From Siphonodentalium dalli (taxonomy: Eukaryota > Mollusca > Scaphopoda > Gadilida > Siphonodentaliidae), in the NCBI GenBank assembly GCA_032622095.1, contig CP136066.1, forward strand, positions 227,484,961 to 227,548,960: a stretch of 64,000 nt of DNA, in the 5' to 3' direction. Shown piece by piece: positions 22,126-31,954 of the stretch. The first letter of the stretch is position 1, and every line of letters starts with the position of its first letter. The notes under the pieces are model-generated. The model made no database searches and was not told the origin of the DNA. It worked only from the letters and a program-made list of their open reading frames with translations. A program made the position numbers and the translations under genes.

Positions 22126-23200
22126 GCACCAGAAATGTTAATATTCAATGTATATAAGAAAGAATAGTCAATTGCGTCCGTCAACCACAACTTGTAAGCA
22201 GTTGCATGGTACGCTGGGACAATATTTACCATTTTTTCATATATTGGTCGCCATTCTGGCAGCTATTTTGAGCCAAAGTGACAATTTCGGTTTTGTTGAG
22301 TTGGAATATCCATAAAAGATAGAAAGCGTCACTTACATTGCACAGTTCTTCCAATTTCTTGATGAAATATGACTAGAATCCCAAGGTGATATGTTGTGTT
22401 GTTATAGCGCGTTCTGTAATATAAAATGTTTAGTGATCGGAAGGGGTTGAGACCCCATGCATGGCATATATCATTGTCTCAAAGGTCATTTAACATGCTA
22501 AATACAAAATAAAATCACAACTCTTAACCAGTTTCAAACAGCAGAAATTTATCTTAAAAATACTAGTAAAAAACGTAAAAAATCATTTCCGGTCACTATA
22601 ATTGCATCAAACTAACTTAACGGAAATGCAGCCATCTTGGAAGCCATCTTGAATTACAAAATAAATCTGCTCGAAGCGGATTTAAGCGGATTTTGGATAT
22701 GTTATGGGGAATATATTCTTTTTTAAAATGGTATACAAACAAACTCAGTCCAAATTTGTTCTTGGTTAAACATTTGATCGACCTGACTAATAGTGTTTTG
22801 TTGTTTCATCAAGATAGCAATGATTTATTTTCTTGTTGACAGTCATGATTTCGTTGGTTTAATACGCTAGATAATGCAGCGTTTTTAGCAAATACTTCCT
22901 GTCAATGTCTATAGTGACCTACATCACAAATTATTTGTTTATTTTAAACCGTTTTTTCTTACATAATTCAAACATATCTCTATACTGTGAATGTGAACAT
23001 GTGTTATTATAATACCACATCATATATTGGTTATGAAAAATTATGATTTTTCCCTTAAATTATATATGTCAGAGTTATGGAGGCACGGACTCAGTATGAG
23101 TGTTCATTGCTTCATATATTGCGTGAACAAATGCTCATTTATATATAGTCACAAATTCAGATTTTTTGTAAATTCACGAATGTGACGCCTCCTTATAATA
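22126..23200. other. Intergenic, nothing recognised
   Basis: AT-rich DNA downstream of the cGAS-like gene (which is on the minus strand). There is a short repeat of the gccatcttg type near 22630. No frame or RNA gene is supported. Confidence 0.4.
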
Positions 23201-23440
23201 CTAAAAATGGACTAATGCCACCATCGAAGGTCTTTCAACTGACGTTGTATACATAACTTTCATGAAGGTATTTGATACGGTATCCACGAGAAACTGTCGA
23301 AAGAGGACATGAGCTACGCTATTAATGAAATCATGATGGAATAGACATGAGATTTTCTCGGAATTAAACAGTGACACATCTACTGGTACATCTATATGAC
23401 CGTACATCGATACTGTCGGAACTCTTTCGTCTTCGTCCCC
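23201..23440 (-). pseudogene. In-frame continuation past the cGLR stop codon
   Basis: After the TGA (23443-23441) the same frame continues for 79 codons to TAG at 23203-23201. The peptide starts GDEDERVPTVS and includes FHHDFINSVAHVLFRQFLVD, so its composition is protein-like. By chance alone an open run of 79 codons has a probability near 2 per cent at equal base use. It may be the former C-terminus cut off by a nonsense change, a readthrough extension, or chance. Confidence 0.35.
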
Positions 23441-25555
23441 TCATTTCGCTTGATATTGAGTCTGATTAGACTTAGTATGTCCGACCAATTCCATCCAGCC
23501 ATGGAAGAACGCGACGCGATCGTACAGAGCCTCGTATTTGTTCATGACATCTGCGATAACGCTATAAACTTCGAGACACTGGCGTTCCAACCCTGATGGG
23601 GGGAGCAGTGGTGCCATTCGTACATCCTCGCTAATTTCCGTCGAATGCGCAGGTATTTGTGATTGTTCATCATAATATCGATATCTGGCTACCAAGTTAT
23701 CACGTGGTACACATGCTGCGTGGAAAAGAATATGTCGAACGATGACACACTCAACGGGAATGAACAGCTCCTGGATAGCACGCAATAATATTCTCGCTGA
23801 CACCGGCGTTTCACAATCTCCCGTCGGAATGAATGAGTGTGCGTCAGAATCCACGACAGGAGATAACTCCCGAATAGCATCGTTAACAGACGATAGCAAC
23901 TTCCTGATCAATTGATCAAAGCAAAATAACTTGTCTATATCATGTTCATCGCTGCTCACCTGACTGCTACCATCCGATCTGTCCGACGATGTCACATAGT
24001 ACCTGTGCGGTGATAAGAGTGGATATATATCAGCTATCCATACACCGGTCAGTAACTGGTCTGTGACCGAGTTCGCGTGAGCATTCAGGCTGCTGATGAT
24101 GTCATCCGTGATCGTCAGCCATGTATGCATGATGTACTCCGGTTTCTGGATTTTCAGTTCCGCCTTGAGAGTACATGTACTTCCCTTTTGGTGAAATTTG
24201 TTTCGGAAACCCATGGAACAGAATTCCTCCAATGGTTCATACTGAGCAATGGCCATGACCCACTCTGTTATGTTGCTAATTCTTTTATTCAGATATGTGA
24301 TTCGCCTCGCATGCGTCCAGCCATTAGCGACCTCGTTTATTATTGATCGGTGGTGCTTTATCTTATTTATAACGAAGTTATTTATTACCCTCTTTGCTGC
24401 GATCATTGCTGTTATATAGAAAGCAAATATGTTTTTATGTAGGAACCATAATATAGGTTCAGTCTGTTCGAAATCATTATATAAAGTTTCGGCCCCTTTC
24501 AAACATTCTTCACCAACCAAACCACTTGGACAAAACAAATACATTAATGTAGCGATCTGTACTCTCGCGTGTGTATTTATTCTTAATTGTGGCTCGCTGC
24601 TGATTATGAAGAATCCCAAGAAACTGCGCAGTTGTCTGCGGGCTTCGAGAAAATCAGAATCCGTGAATTCAGCGAAAAGGTTCATCGTAGGGACGAAGTA
24701 ATGTGGCAAAAATTTATCACCAATATACTTATCCAGCCTCTTCAATATGTTCATGATCGGGAGATTACTCTCACCGATATCAGTGCTCGCCTGCTCAAAA
24801 TACCAAAACGAGGCTGTCTTCATGTGATAAGATGTTATAATGTTGTTTCCTTCCTTTTTGTGAATTAACTTTTTGATAATTTTGAGCAGTATTATACAAC
24901 TCAACTGGTTGGCAGACATCGAGTTGGTTATGATTACTTCCGCCTTCGCGAACGAAAGGCAGAAGTCGTGGTCGGAGTCCGGGTTGCAGGGCGCTGAGCG
25001 AGCCACCAGGTGGAATTCTCCGTTGATAATTAGTGCTATTATTCTTTCAGGTGGCCAAGAACGATCTCTTTGAGAGAATTGTCGAGCTGTTCGTGGTATA
25101 GAACTTATTCTGAGCTGAGGGACCACATCAATCGATACATCAGAAGTGAAATGTATTTTTCCAACCTTCGACCCAGGAAGGTCCGAACGATTCGCTCCGA
25201 AAATCGTCTCATCCAAATCACGGACAGGAGCACTCCGCACATACGCATCATCACTTAGTAGAATGTCTGGTATGTTGCCATGTAATCCGGTGACAGGAAT
25301 TTTGACGTAACAGGGACTTTCATCCCTGTATTCCAAGAGAGATTCGTCGATTATAAAGGATATTGGTTCGAACAATGCGTCTCTGTCGCTACCTTGTATA
25401 TCGGTATAGCTAGCCGCACTACCCACTAAGGTGTGCTTTATCCAATCAGACGAACAGCGCGCAAAATATCTGGATTCAACAGAAGAGAGGAGAATCCGGT
25501 TAAACTGTTGCTGATTGGACGTATCTCTTCGTTCGTGATCCCGTGATGCCGTCAT
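23441..25555 (-). CDS. cGAS-like receptor (cGLR), Mab-21 domain protein, 704 aa, intronless
   Basis: This is a member of the cGAS/Mab-21 nucleotidyltransferase family. In animals these proteins sense nucleic acid or other ligands and make cyclic dinucleotides that activate STING; bivalves have large expansions. The nucleotidyltransferase signature is complete: Gly45-Ser46 (VGSAAS), Asp57-x-Asp59 (GSDRDALF) and the third acid Asp143 (SIDVVPQLRI). The Mab-21 C-lobe follows, with LSFAKAE (199-205), SYHMKTASFWYFE (242-254) and LPHYFVPTMNLFAE (283-296). Residues 300-704 form a long, mostly helical C-terminal region of unknown role. The start is an ATG at 25555, with the GS motif at the expected depth. 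There is no intron, as often in family expansions. The cGAS zinc thumb is not seen. Ligand and product cannot be read from the sequence. The frame stays open past the TGA (see 23201-23440). Confidence 0.85.
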   Translation of the reverse strand: MTASRDHERRDTSNQQQFNRILLSSVESRYFARCSSDWIKHTLVGSAASYTDIQGSDRDALFEPISFIIDESLLEYRDESPCYVKIPVTGLHGNIPDILLSDDAYVRSAPVRDLDETIFGANRSDLPGSKVGKIHFTSDVSIDVVPQLRISSIPRTARQFSQRDRSWPPERIIALIINGEFHLVARSAPCNPDSDHDFCLSFAKAEVIITNSMSANQLSCIILLKIIKKLIHKKEGNNIITSYHMKTASFWYFEQASTDIGESNLPIMNILKRLDKYIGDKFLPHYFVPTMNLFAEFTDSDFLEARRQLRSFLGFFIISSEPQLRINTHARVQIATLMYLFCPSGLVGEECLKGAETLYNDFEQTEPILWFLHKNIFAFYITAMIAAKRVINNFVINKIKHHRSIINEVANGWTHARRITYLNKRISNITEWVMAIAQYEPLEEFCSMGFRNKFHQKGSTCTLKAELKIQKPEYIMHTWLTITDDIISSLNAHANSVTDQLLTGVWIADIYPLLSPHRYYVTSSDRSDGSSQVSSDEHDIDKLFCFDQLIRKLLSSVNDAIRELSPVVDSDAHSFIPTGDCETPVSARILLRAIQELFIPVECVIVRHILFHAACVPRDNLVARYRYYDEQSQIPAHSTEISEDVRMAPLLPPSGLERQCLEVYSVIADVMNKYEALYDRVAFFHGWMELVGHTKSNQTQYQAK

Positions 25556-25750
25556 AGTGCAGGGCGATAAGCTGTTCGACTATGTAGAGATGTATAGGGT
25601 TACCTGGTGCTGCTCATACGATATGGTTGGTTAACAATCGGCCACACGTCGTGACGACACGCATCAAGCTGATATCTTCCTGAAATTATTGATGATAATC
25701 GTATTAACACGATTTAATAATTTTTAAATTATGACTACTAAATGACAGGG
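25556..25750. other. Short upstream region of the cGLR gene
   Basis: This is the putative promoter/5' UTR side of the minus-strand gene. No TATA box or named binding site can be supported. A direct duplication of about 27 bases (tactactaaatgaca type) starts at 25732 and recurs at 25776. Confidence 0.3.
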
Positions 25751-27240
25751 AATTCGGCTACCTGTAAAGACATATTACTACTAAATGACATGGAATTCGG
25801 CTTCTTTCAATACACCAAACTAATAGTTTACAACTCGGTCACTAAACCTAATTCATAATTAAACAACACGACTTGTGAACTACGCAAACATGTAAACACG
25901 CAGCCTCGGTCTGTCACAAACAAACCACAGATAAAGAAATAAAATGAGAATGAATTTCAGAAAGGGAGTCACTTTATTTAATTTATACAAAATAATGGCG
26001 TTGTGTGCTGGCAATGTTGATATACAAGTTATTGAAATACTTGCGTTGAGCAAATTGATTCGATGTGGGGCGGAACAGAGCGATTCATATCACTTTAACA
26101 ATCCACGATTCACCGCTCACCCATTCTACCCCAGCACACACCCACAACATAGTGATTCATCCTTCAGCACACAGTCATCAGCCGTCAACATAAACCCTTG
26201 CATACACGAATGCTCACTGACCAATCACCCACAACTACCCCTTCCTCGCAATTTATCCTCTACTATACAGTTGCGTTCCGGTCATAATGTCACCAGGCAC
26301 TGGTAACCAACGTTCAAACCGAACCCATTAACGCATACAAAACCGATAGTAGGAAATATTGAACTTTTATCATAAATAACAAAAACTATAGGCACTAAAA
26401 GCAAACTACCGCAACAAATTCAATCTAATTTTAGTCTCATATTTCAGGCACAACTTTCCAACTGGTAAATATGTTTGCCAAAGTCATTCACACCAACACC
26501 CGACCCACGTTGTGCACCTATCATCATCACAAGTATTATAATTCCCCACACTCATGTGATAAAAGTGAACGCGAATGTTGTTCCTTATTCCTTATTCGTC
26601 ATAAATTAAGAAATGCCAGGAATGACCCCAAATTCGTTCATAGCCGCCTCGGACAAACATTTTGAGCCGAAAAGATTTTCGTCCGAGTTTGAAAAAAGGC
26701 GTAATAAAGTTGTCCGAACGCTGCTCGGGGTCGAACACCATTGAAATTTATAGAGAAAATAACTATGTGAACGTCCTTCCAGGTTACATACAACTCATTA
26801 CGCCCTCTATGGGTGTTTTCAGTGATCGTGTGTTTTACTTGTCAATATGGATATGGGCGAATGTGAGAAATATAATCATTGTTGTGGTCTAATGTAGATA
26901 GCATCTCATCGCGATGTATATTCTCGTATCGCTTAAGCCTTTGTGGCTAGATCTAAGTGTATGTTTAATGCTTTATTGAACCATGGCTTGTTTGCCATGA
27001 TGAGAATTGGGCGCCGAATTGGAACGGGAATTCCCGAGTTAGCCCTTAGCGCGCGGCGCGCTATGTGTTCTATTGTTGTTTAACCTGCTTTGTTGTTATC
27101 ACGTTACATAATTTGGAATGCTATCTACTATAGGATAGTATTAGGAATTTAATTCTCACATGAATCCTTCGAGCTGTTTGTTTATATCGGTGTTTAATAT
27201 GTTATGTAACATCATTTAGTGAACTTTTTCGTTTATTTAT
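25751..27240. repeat. 1.5-kb repeat unit, copy 1
   Basis: The unit begins with aattcggctacctgtaaagac and ends just before the same motif recurs at 27241. It contains tcactttatttaatttatac, a cactttaacaatcc minisatellite core, an aaaccgatagtagg segment and a cttttt-cgtttatttat end. It is matched by 27241-27616 plus 35207-36782. No frame in it is conserved between copies, so it looks non-coding. Confidence 0.8.
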
Positions 27241-27616
27241 CAATTCGGCTACACGTAAAGACATGTTACGTATTATCTCAATGCACCAAACTGGTAGTTT
27301 ACAACTTGGCCACTAAATCTAATTCATAATTAAACAACAAGACGTCTGAACTAGGTAAATATGTAAACACTCAGCCCCCAGTCTGTCACAAACAAGCCAC
27401 AGATAAACAAATAAACATGTAATCACACAGCCTTCAGTCTGTCACAAACAGACCACTGATAAAAAAAAATGAGAATGTATTCCACAACAGGAGTCACTTT
27501 ATTTAATTTATACAAAAGAATGGCAGTTGTGTGCTGACAATGTTGATATAGAAGTTATTGATATACTTGCGTTGAGCAATTTGATTCGATGTGAGGCGAA
27601 ACAGAGTGATTCATAT
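27241..27616. repeat. 1.5-kb repeat unit, copy 2, left part (split by a LINE)
   Basis: Matches the first 370 bases of copy 1 and stops at gtgattcatat, where the poly(T) end of the LINE begins. The rest of this copy resumes at about 35207 with atatcactttaac. Confidence 0.8.
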
Positions 27617-27625
27617 TTTTTTTTT

Positions 27626-28465
27626 AGTTTATTCCATGAACAATACAACATAAATTACAACATATCAGAATATAACATCATGGACCGGATTCGACATCAA
27701 GCGTGTGTGCTTATGTGAGTCGTTTCCGGGAATCAGTTTTTGTCCATCCCACCCAGCGAGAGAGCGACTGTCTGATTTATATAATGTTGTGTCGTACGAT
27801 ATACATTCCGTAATTCAGATACTACTGTCGTTCCATGTAGCCGATTATTACTCTCGCGAGGTGGGGTGGGTGTAGGTACGTCAGGTAATGGCATTATGTG
27901 ATTGTGTATAGGCATGAATAATAATTAATGTTTTATAGATAATGATGGTGTATCTCTTCCCTATGTTTCTGTATAGATTCAGATATGTAGATGTAGAATA
28001 AACATCGTGTCGCAAAAGCGTCCAACATATTTCTTTTCACTGGGTCTTCTTTCCACTTTTTTCATTAATGTGCAATTATGTATGGTTTATATATTAAATA
28101 GATATATAAGTAGATAAAATGTGGTCTTTTGAGTCTATTTTTAAAGGATATAACAATAACGTTTCGTGTTCGAAATGCTGCTGGCAATGTTGATGGGAAG
28201 AGATAGATCACCAGTAATGGTAATGGTAGAACGGTATAAGTCTAAGTTAATAATAGGAAAGCAATGAGCTTAGAGAAGTAAATTGGGTTATCTCAGATAT
28301 GGTTCAGGGGTTTTAGAATGGGTTTTTAGTGTTTTAAATGACTCGGTGACCTCGTACCAACGGACTCTATGGCATTGATACTCGCGCGAGTTATTGCTAA
28401 GTATACATTCATTCTTTTATGTCTGAGAGTATTAGATCATTTAACATGGCGATATACAAACTTAT
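27626..28465 (-). other. LINE 2 3' region
   Basis: Non-coding DNA between the ORF2 stop and the poly(A) end. The minus-strand frame at 27733-27915 has no recognisable domain. Confidence 0.5.
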
Positions 28466-31400
28466 TTAGTTGGCGAAGCGCTTTGTTCTGGAGATGTATT
28501 TTTGTACTTCTCTGAAAATATTTGCGTTGGTTTTGGGTGTTAATTCGGGGCATCCATACAGAAGTTTGTGTGTTGTCAGGTTGCATATATCATTTAATGA
28601 CTGGAGAAGTGAGTTTCTTTCAGCTGTGTATCTATCGCAATTCATTAGGTAATGGTCGTTGTCCTCTAATTGTCCGCATAAACAATATGGGTGATCGGCG
28701 ATGAAATTTGTGTACTTGTGATAATTAAGATCGCTGCAGTTGAGTCTGAGGCGGGTGTGGTTAATTTGTGTTTTTCTGGTAATAGCTTCATAGTAATATC
28801 GGGGTACTCCCTCTCTAGTACAGTTTATGGACTTTGTGAATGATGCAAGGGACTCGTAACTTGTTGCGTTCGGGTCGAGTTTATTCCAGAGGTCTGTTGT
28901 TGAGGGGATGAAGGATTTTTTGAAAGAAGTGGAATCGAACTTTGGGGCTCTCAGGGAATTAGCCTGTCGGGTGTTAACATTTGTTATTTCAACGTTTGTT
29001 GGGGGTATTAGATTTCGCAGATAAGGAGGGGCTTGGCCAGACATCATTTTGTAAAAGAGACGGAGCTTTAAACGTTTCCGCCGTACGGCGAGGAGTTCCC
29101 ATCCGGTTTCCGTCAGGAGAGATTTGTTACTGGCAGATCGGGTTGCACCTGTTGCTATACGAGCTGCTTCATATTGTACTTTTTCTATGTCATCGCTTTC
29201 TTCTTTGGTGCAACCATCCCAGACAACACAAGCGTATTCTAATACAGTGCGTACCAGGGTAAAGTAGCATCTTTCTAGTGATGCTCTATCCAACGAGAAA
29301 CGATGTTTTCTGATAAGGGCTATTCTTTTCCATGCTGAGCTTAATAAATTATCTATGTGTGGCTTCCATTTTCCGTCGCTACTTAAAACCACCCCAAGAT
29401 GTGTATGAAGTTTTACTTCCGTGATGGGTTCATTGTTCATATAAAGGGTTGGGTGGTCGATTAGATTTCTCTTCCTAGTGCAAGTTAACGCTTCAGTTTT
29501 TAAGACATTAAATTTTACGAGCCATTTGTTTGACCAGGATTCAAGTCGTTTGACATCCTGTTGTAATCTTAGTGCGCAAACAGTCGGATCTTCTATTGAA
29601 AGAGATATAGATGTATCGTCAGCGAAAAGGCGGATATTACATGATATGTCGTTAACAATGTCGTTAATAAAAACAAGGAATAGGATAGGGCCTAGTACAG
29701 AGCCTTGTGGAACTCCAGCTGTAATGGTTCCCCAGTTTGAGGCTTCGGATCCCATAACTACACGTTGATGTCTTCCACGGAGGTACGATCCGAACCACTT
29801 TAAAAGATTGTCGCGGATACCCACCGCGCTTAGCTTATATAATAAGCCATCGTGCCACACTTTGTCAAATGCCTTGCTGATGTCGAAGAATAGTAGGCGG
29901 GCGTCGCGTTCATCATCTAGTGATTTCGCCAAGTGATGGTATATGTCGCATAACTGATATGATGTTGAATCTGATGGCACAAATCCCGACTGTCGTTCGG
30001 TTATGATATTATTTGACTGGAGATATGACATTAAATGCTTTGCAACACACTTCTCAAAAACCTTTCCAAAAACTCCTAATAAGGAGATTGGTCGGTAGTT
30101 TTCTGGATTACTGCGGTCCCCTTTTTTATGGATTGGGACTACGTTTGCTCGTTTCCATTCAGTTGGAAAATATGCTTCTTTAAGAAAACGATTGTATATT
30201 ATAGAAAGGGGGGTGCTGAGACTGAGACAATTCTTCAGAATACGCGGGCTTATTTGGTCGGGTCCAGAGGCTTTGTCGGCTTTTGTTACTTTCAGGGCAT
30301 TAAAAACGTCAATTTCACTAATTAGGATATTATTTAGCATGGGGGTGTTTGTCTCGTCGGCAGGCGGGTCTGGCAGATCGTAGGTCATATTCAATGAGGC
30401 AATATTGCAAAAATAATCATTTAGTACAGTTGCTTTCTCGTAATCTGAGGAAGAAACTATTCCATTCCTCGAGAGGGGCGGGACCGAATTAACTTTTTTG
30501 CGGGACAGTTTGTTGAAAATCTTCCACCATTTTGAGTCGCCAGTTTCTGGATCTTGAAGGATTGATTCCATTTTTTGTATATGAATTTTCTTTGAGTTTC
30601 GTACTTCAGTAATTACTTCATTGCGGATTGTCCGATATTTTTGCCACATGGCTGGGGTGTTCCTAGCTTTTGCAGTTTTGTGTACCCTTTTCCGTTGTCT
30701 AATGAGATACTTAACTCTCGGTGTCATCCATTCAGGCTCGTTCTGACGGCATTTGACAATTTTGCTGGGTACATATTTGACGATAAGATTATTCATATAT
30801 GATGTGAATGTTGAGCAGATTTCATCAGTTCCCAGGTTGTCAATTATTCGGTTCCAGTCACATGAACGAATTTCATTGTTTAAGGAAATAAAATTAGCCT
30901 CATCATACATGTAAATAAGACGATTAAAAGATTTGCTTCCTTTCTGTTTGTCTTCGACTTCTATCGTGGCATATACCGGCACATGATAGCGGACTAAATC
31001 GGAAAAAAAGGGATCCAGGGTACCAGATCCTTTCAGTTCACAAAGATCATTTATGAATATTAGATCTATTATGGTTTCAGAGTATTCTGTGAAGTTTGTG
31101 GAGTCGTGAATAACTTGTTTCAGATTACATTCTGCGACTATGGTTTGTACTTTCTTGTTTACAGGGTTGTATTGATTTTCATTAAAGTCTCCAGAGACAA
31201 TTAGTTTGTGTGTGGGATACGAATTTATGGTGTCACCGATGTTTTCTAATATGTTGTGCCAGCAATTCACATTTGGGGGGCGGTAAAAAAAAACAATCAA
31301 CACTCTTTCGCTCGGTAATATAACTTCAAGCCAAATGCTTTCTAAACCAGGTTTTTCGATATCTTTTCTGCGTGTATAGGCTAAATCGTTTTTGATATAA

Positions 31401-31954
31401 GCGATCACGCCCCCACCTACACTGTCCGTTCCTACTCTGTCGGCTCGCTCGGGTTCGTGAAATCCGTGTATTAGTATATCATGCTGGTCCGTTTTATCGC
31501 TCAACCAAGATTCCGTAAAGCCGCATATATCGTAATTTTGTATTTCGGTGGCAAGTATGTCGATTTTAGGGAGGAAACTTTGTACGTTCAAATGGAATAG
31601 TGACAGTTGACCATTATTGGTGGGACCAGGATTTGGTTTAATATCACCAGAAGTGATGAGAAGATGCCTGAACCAGAAGGGAATTCCAATTTGGGTATTG
31701 ACCAAAAGATTGTGTCGGACGTTTTTTCGCGTGTGCATAGATGTAGTTGAGATTTCAATTTTGTCGTATCTCACCATAAACAGCATGAGTAAGGCCAGTA
31801 GTATTTCATTTTTACCAGCGCCCTTTAGTTGTAATCCAATGTAAAAGATGAGTAATTCCGATATCAATGGGTCGCATCTATGTTTTCGCTTAGCATAACG
31901 CGCGCGAGTATAGAACATGCCTACCCGTGAACGGTGCGCGTCAGCCAGGATCAT
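28466..31954 (-). CDS. LINE 2 ORF2: endonuclease-reverse transcriptase with 2A-like motif, intact
   Basis: 1162 residues, ATG at 31954, no breaks. Residues 1-110 form a basic then hydrophobic leader ending in SGDIKPNPGP (103-111 core), a 2A-like ribosome-skipping motif. The apurinic-type endonuclease follows: HLNVQSFLPK, ESWLS, VSGDFNEN, IDLIFIND and an RYHVPV His motif. Reverse transcriptase motifs are FFDISKAFDKVW, AGVPQGSVLGP and FADD at about residue 777. The C-terminus has C-x-C-x7-H-x4-C (CLCGQLEDNDHYLMNC). It would carry out target-primed reverse transcription. Intact catalytic residues and an uninterrupted frame suggest a young copy. Confidence 0.95.
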   Translation of the reverse strand: MILADAHRSRVGMFYTRARYAKRKHRCDPLISELLIFYIGLQLKGAGKNEILLALLMLFMVRYDKIEISTTSMHTRKNVRHNLLVNTQIGIPFWFRHLLITSGDIKPNPGPTNNGQLSLFHLNVQSFLPKIDILATEIQNYDICGFTESWLSDKTDQHDILIHGFHEPERADRVGTDSVGGGVIAYIKNDLAYTRRKDIEKPGLESIWLEVILPSERVLIVFFYRPPNVNCWHNILENIGDTINSYPTHKLIVSGDFNENQYNPVNKKVQTIVAECNLKQVIHDSTNFTEYSETIIDLIFINDLCELKGSGTLDPFFSDLVRYHVPVYATIEVEDKQKGSKSFNRLIYMYDEANFISLNNEIRSCDWNRIIDNLGTDEICSTFTSYMNNLIVKYVPSKIVKCRQNEPEWMTPRVKYLIRQRKRVHKTAKARNTPAMWQKYRTIRNEVITEVRNSKKIHIQKMESILQDPETGDSKWWKIFNKLSRKKVNSVPPLSRNGIVSSSDYEKATVLNDYFCNIASLNMTYDLPDPPADETNTPMLNNILISEIDVFNALKVTKADKASGPDQISPRILKNCLSLSTPLSIIYNRFLKEAYFPTEWKRANVVPIHKKGDRSNPENYRPISLLGVFGKVFEKCVAKHLMSYLQSNNIITERQSGFVPSDSTSYQLCDIYHHLAKSLDDERDARLLFFDISKAFDKVWHDGLLYKLSAVGIRDNLLKWFGSYLRGRHQRVVMGSEASNWGTITAGVPQGSVLGPILFLVFINDIVNDISCNIRLFADDTSISLSIEDPTVCALRLQQDVKRLESWSNKWLVKFNVLKTEALTCTRKRNLIDHPTLYMNNEPITEVKLHTHLGVVLSSDGKWKPHIDNLLSSAWKRIALIRKHRFSLDRASLERCYFTLVRTVLEYACVVWDGCTKEESDDIEKVQYEAARIATGATRSASNKSLLTETGWELLAVRRKRLKLRLFYKMMSGQAPPYLRNLIPPTNVEITNVNTRQANSLRAPKFDSTSFKKSFIPSTTDLWNKLDPNATSYESLASFTKSINCTREGVPRYYYEAITRKTQINHTRLRLNCSDLNYHKYTNFIADHPYCLCGQLEDNDHYLMNCDRYTAERNSLLQSLNDICNLTTHKLLYGCPELTPKTNANIFREVQKYISRTKRFAN

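Noticed and set aside
24077-25258. Plus-strand frames across the cGLR gene
   Set aside because: The minus-strand frame is far longer and has the nucleotidyltransferase and Mab-21 motifs.
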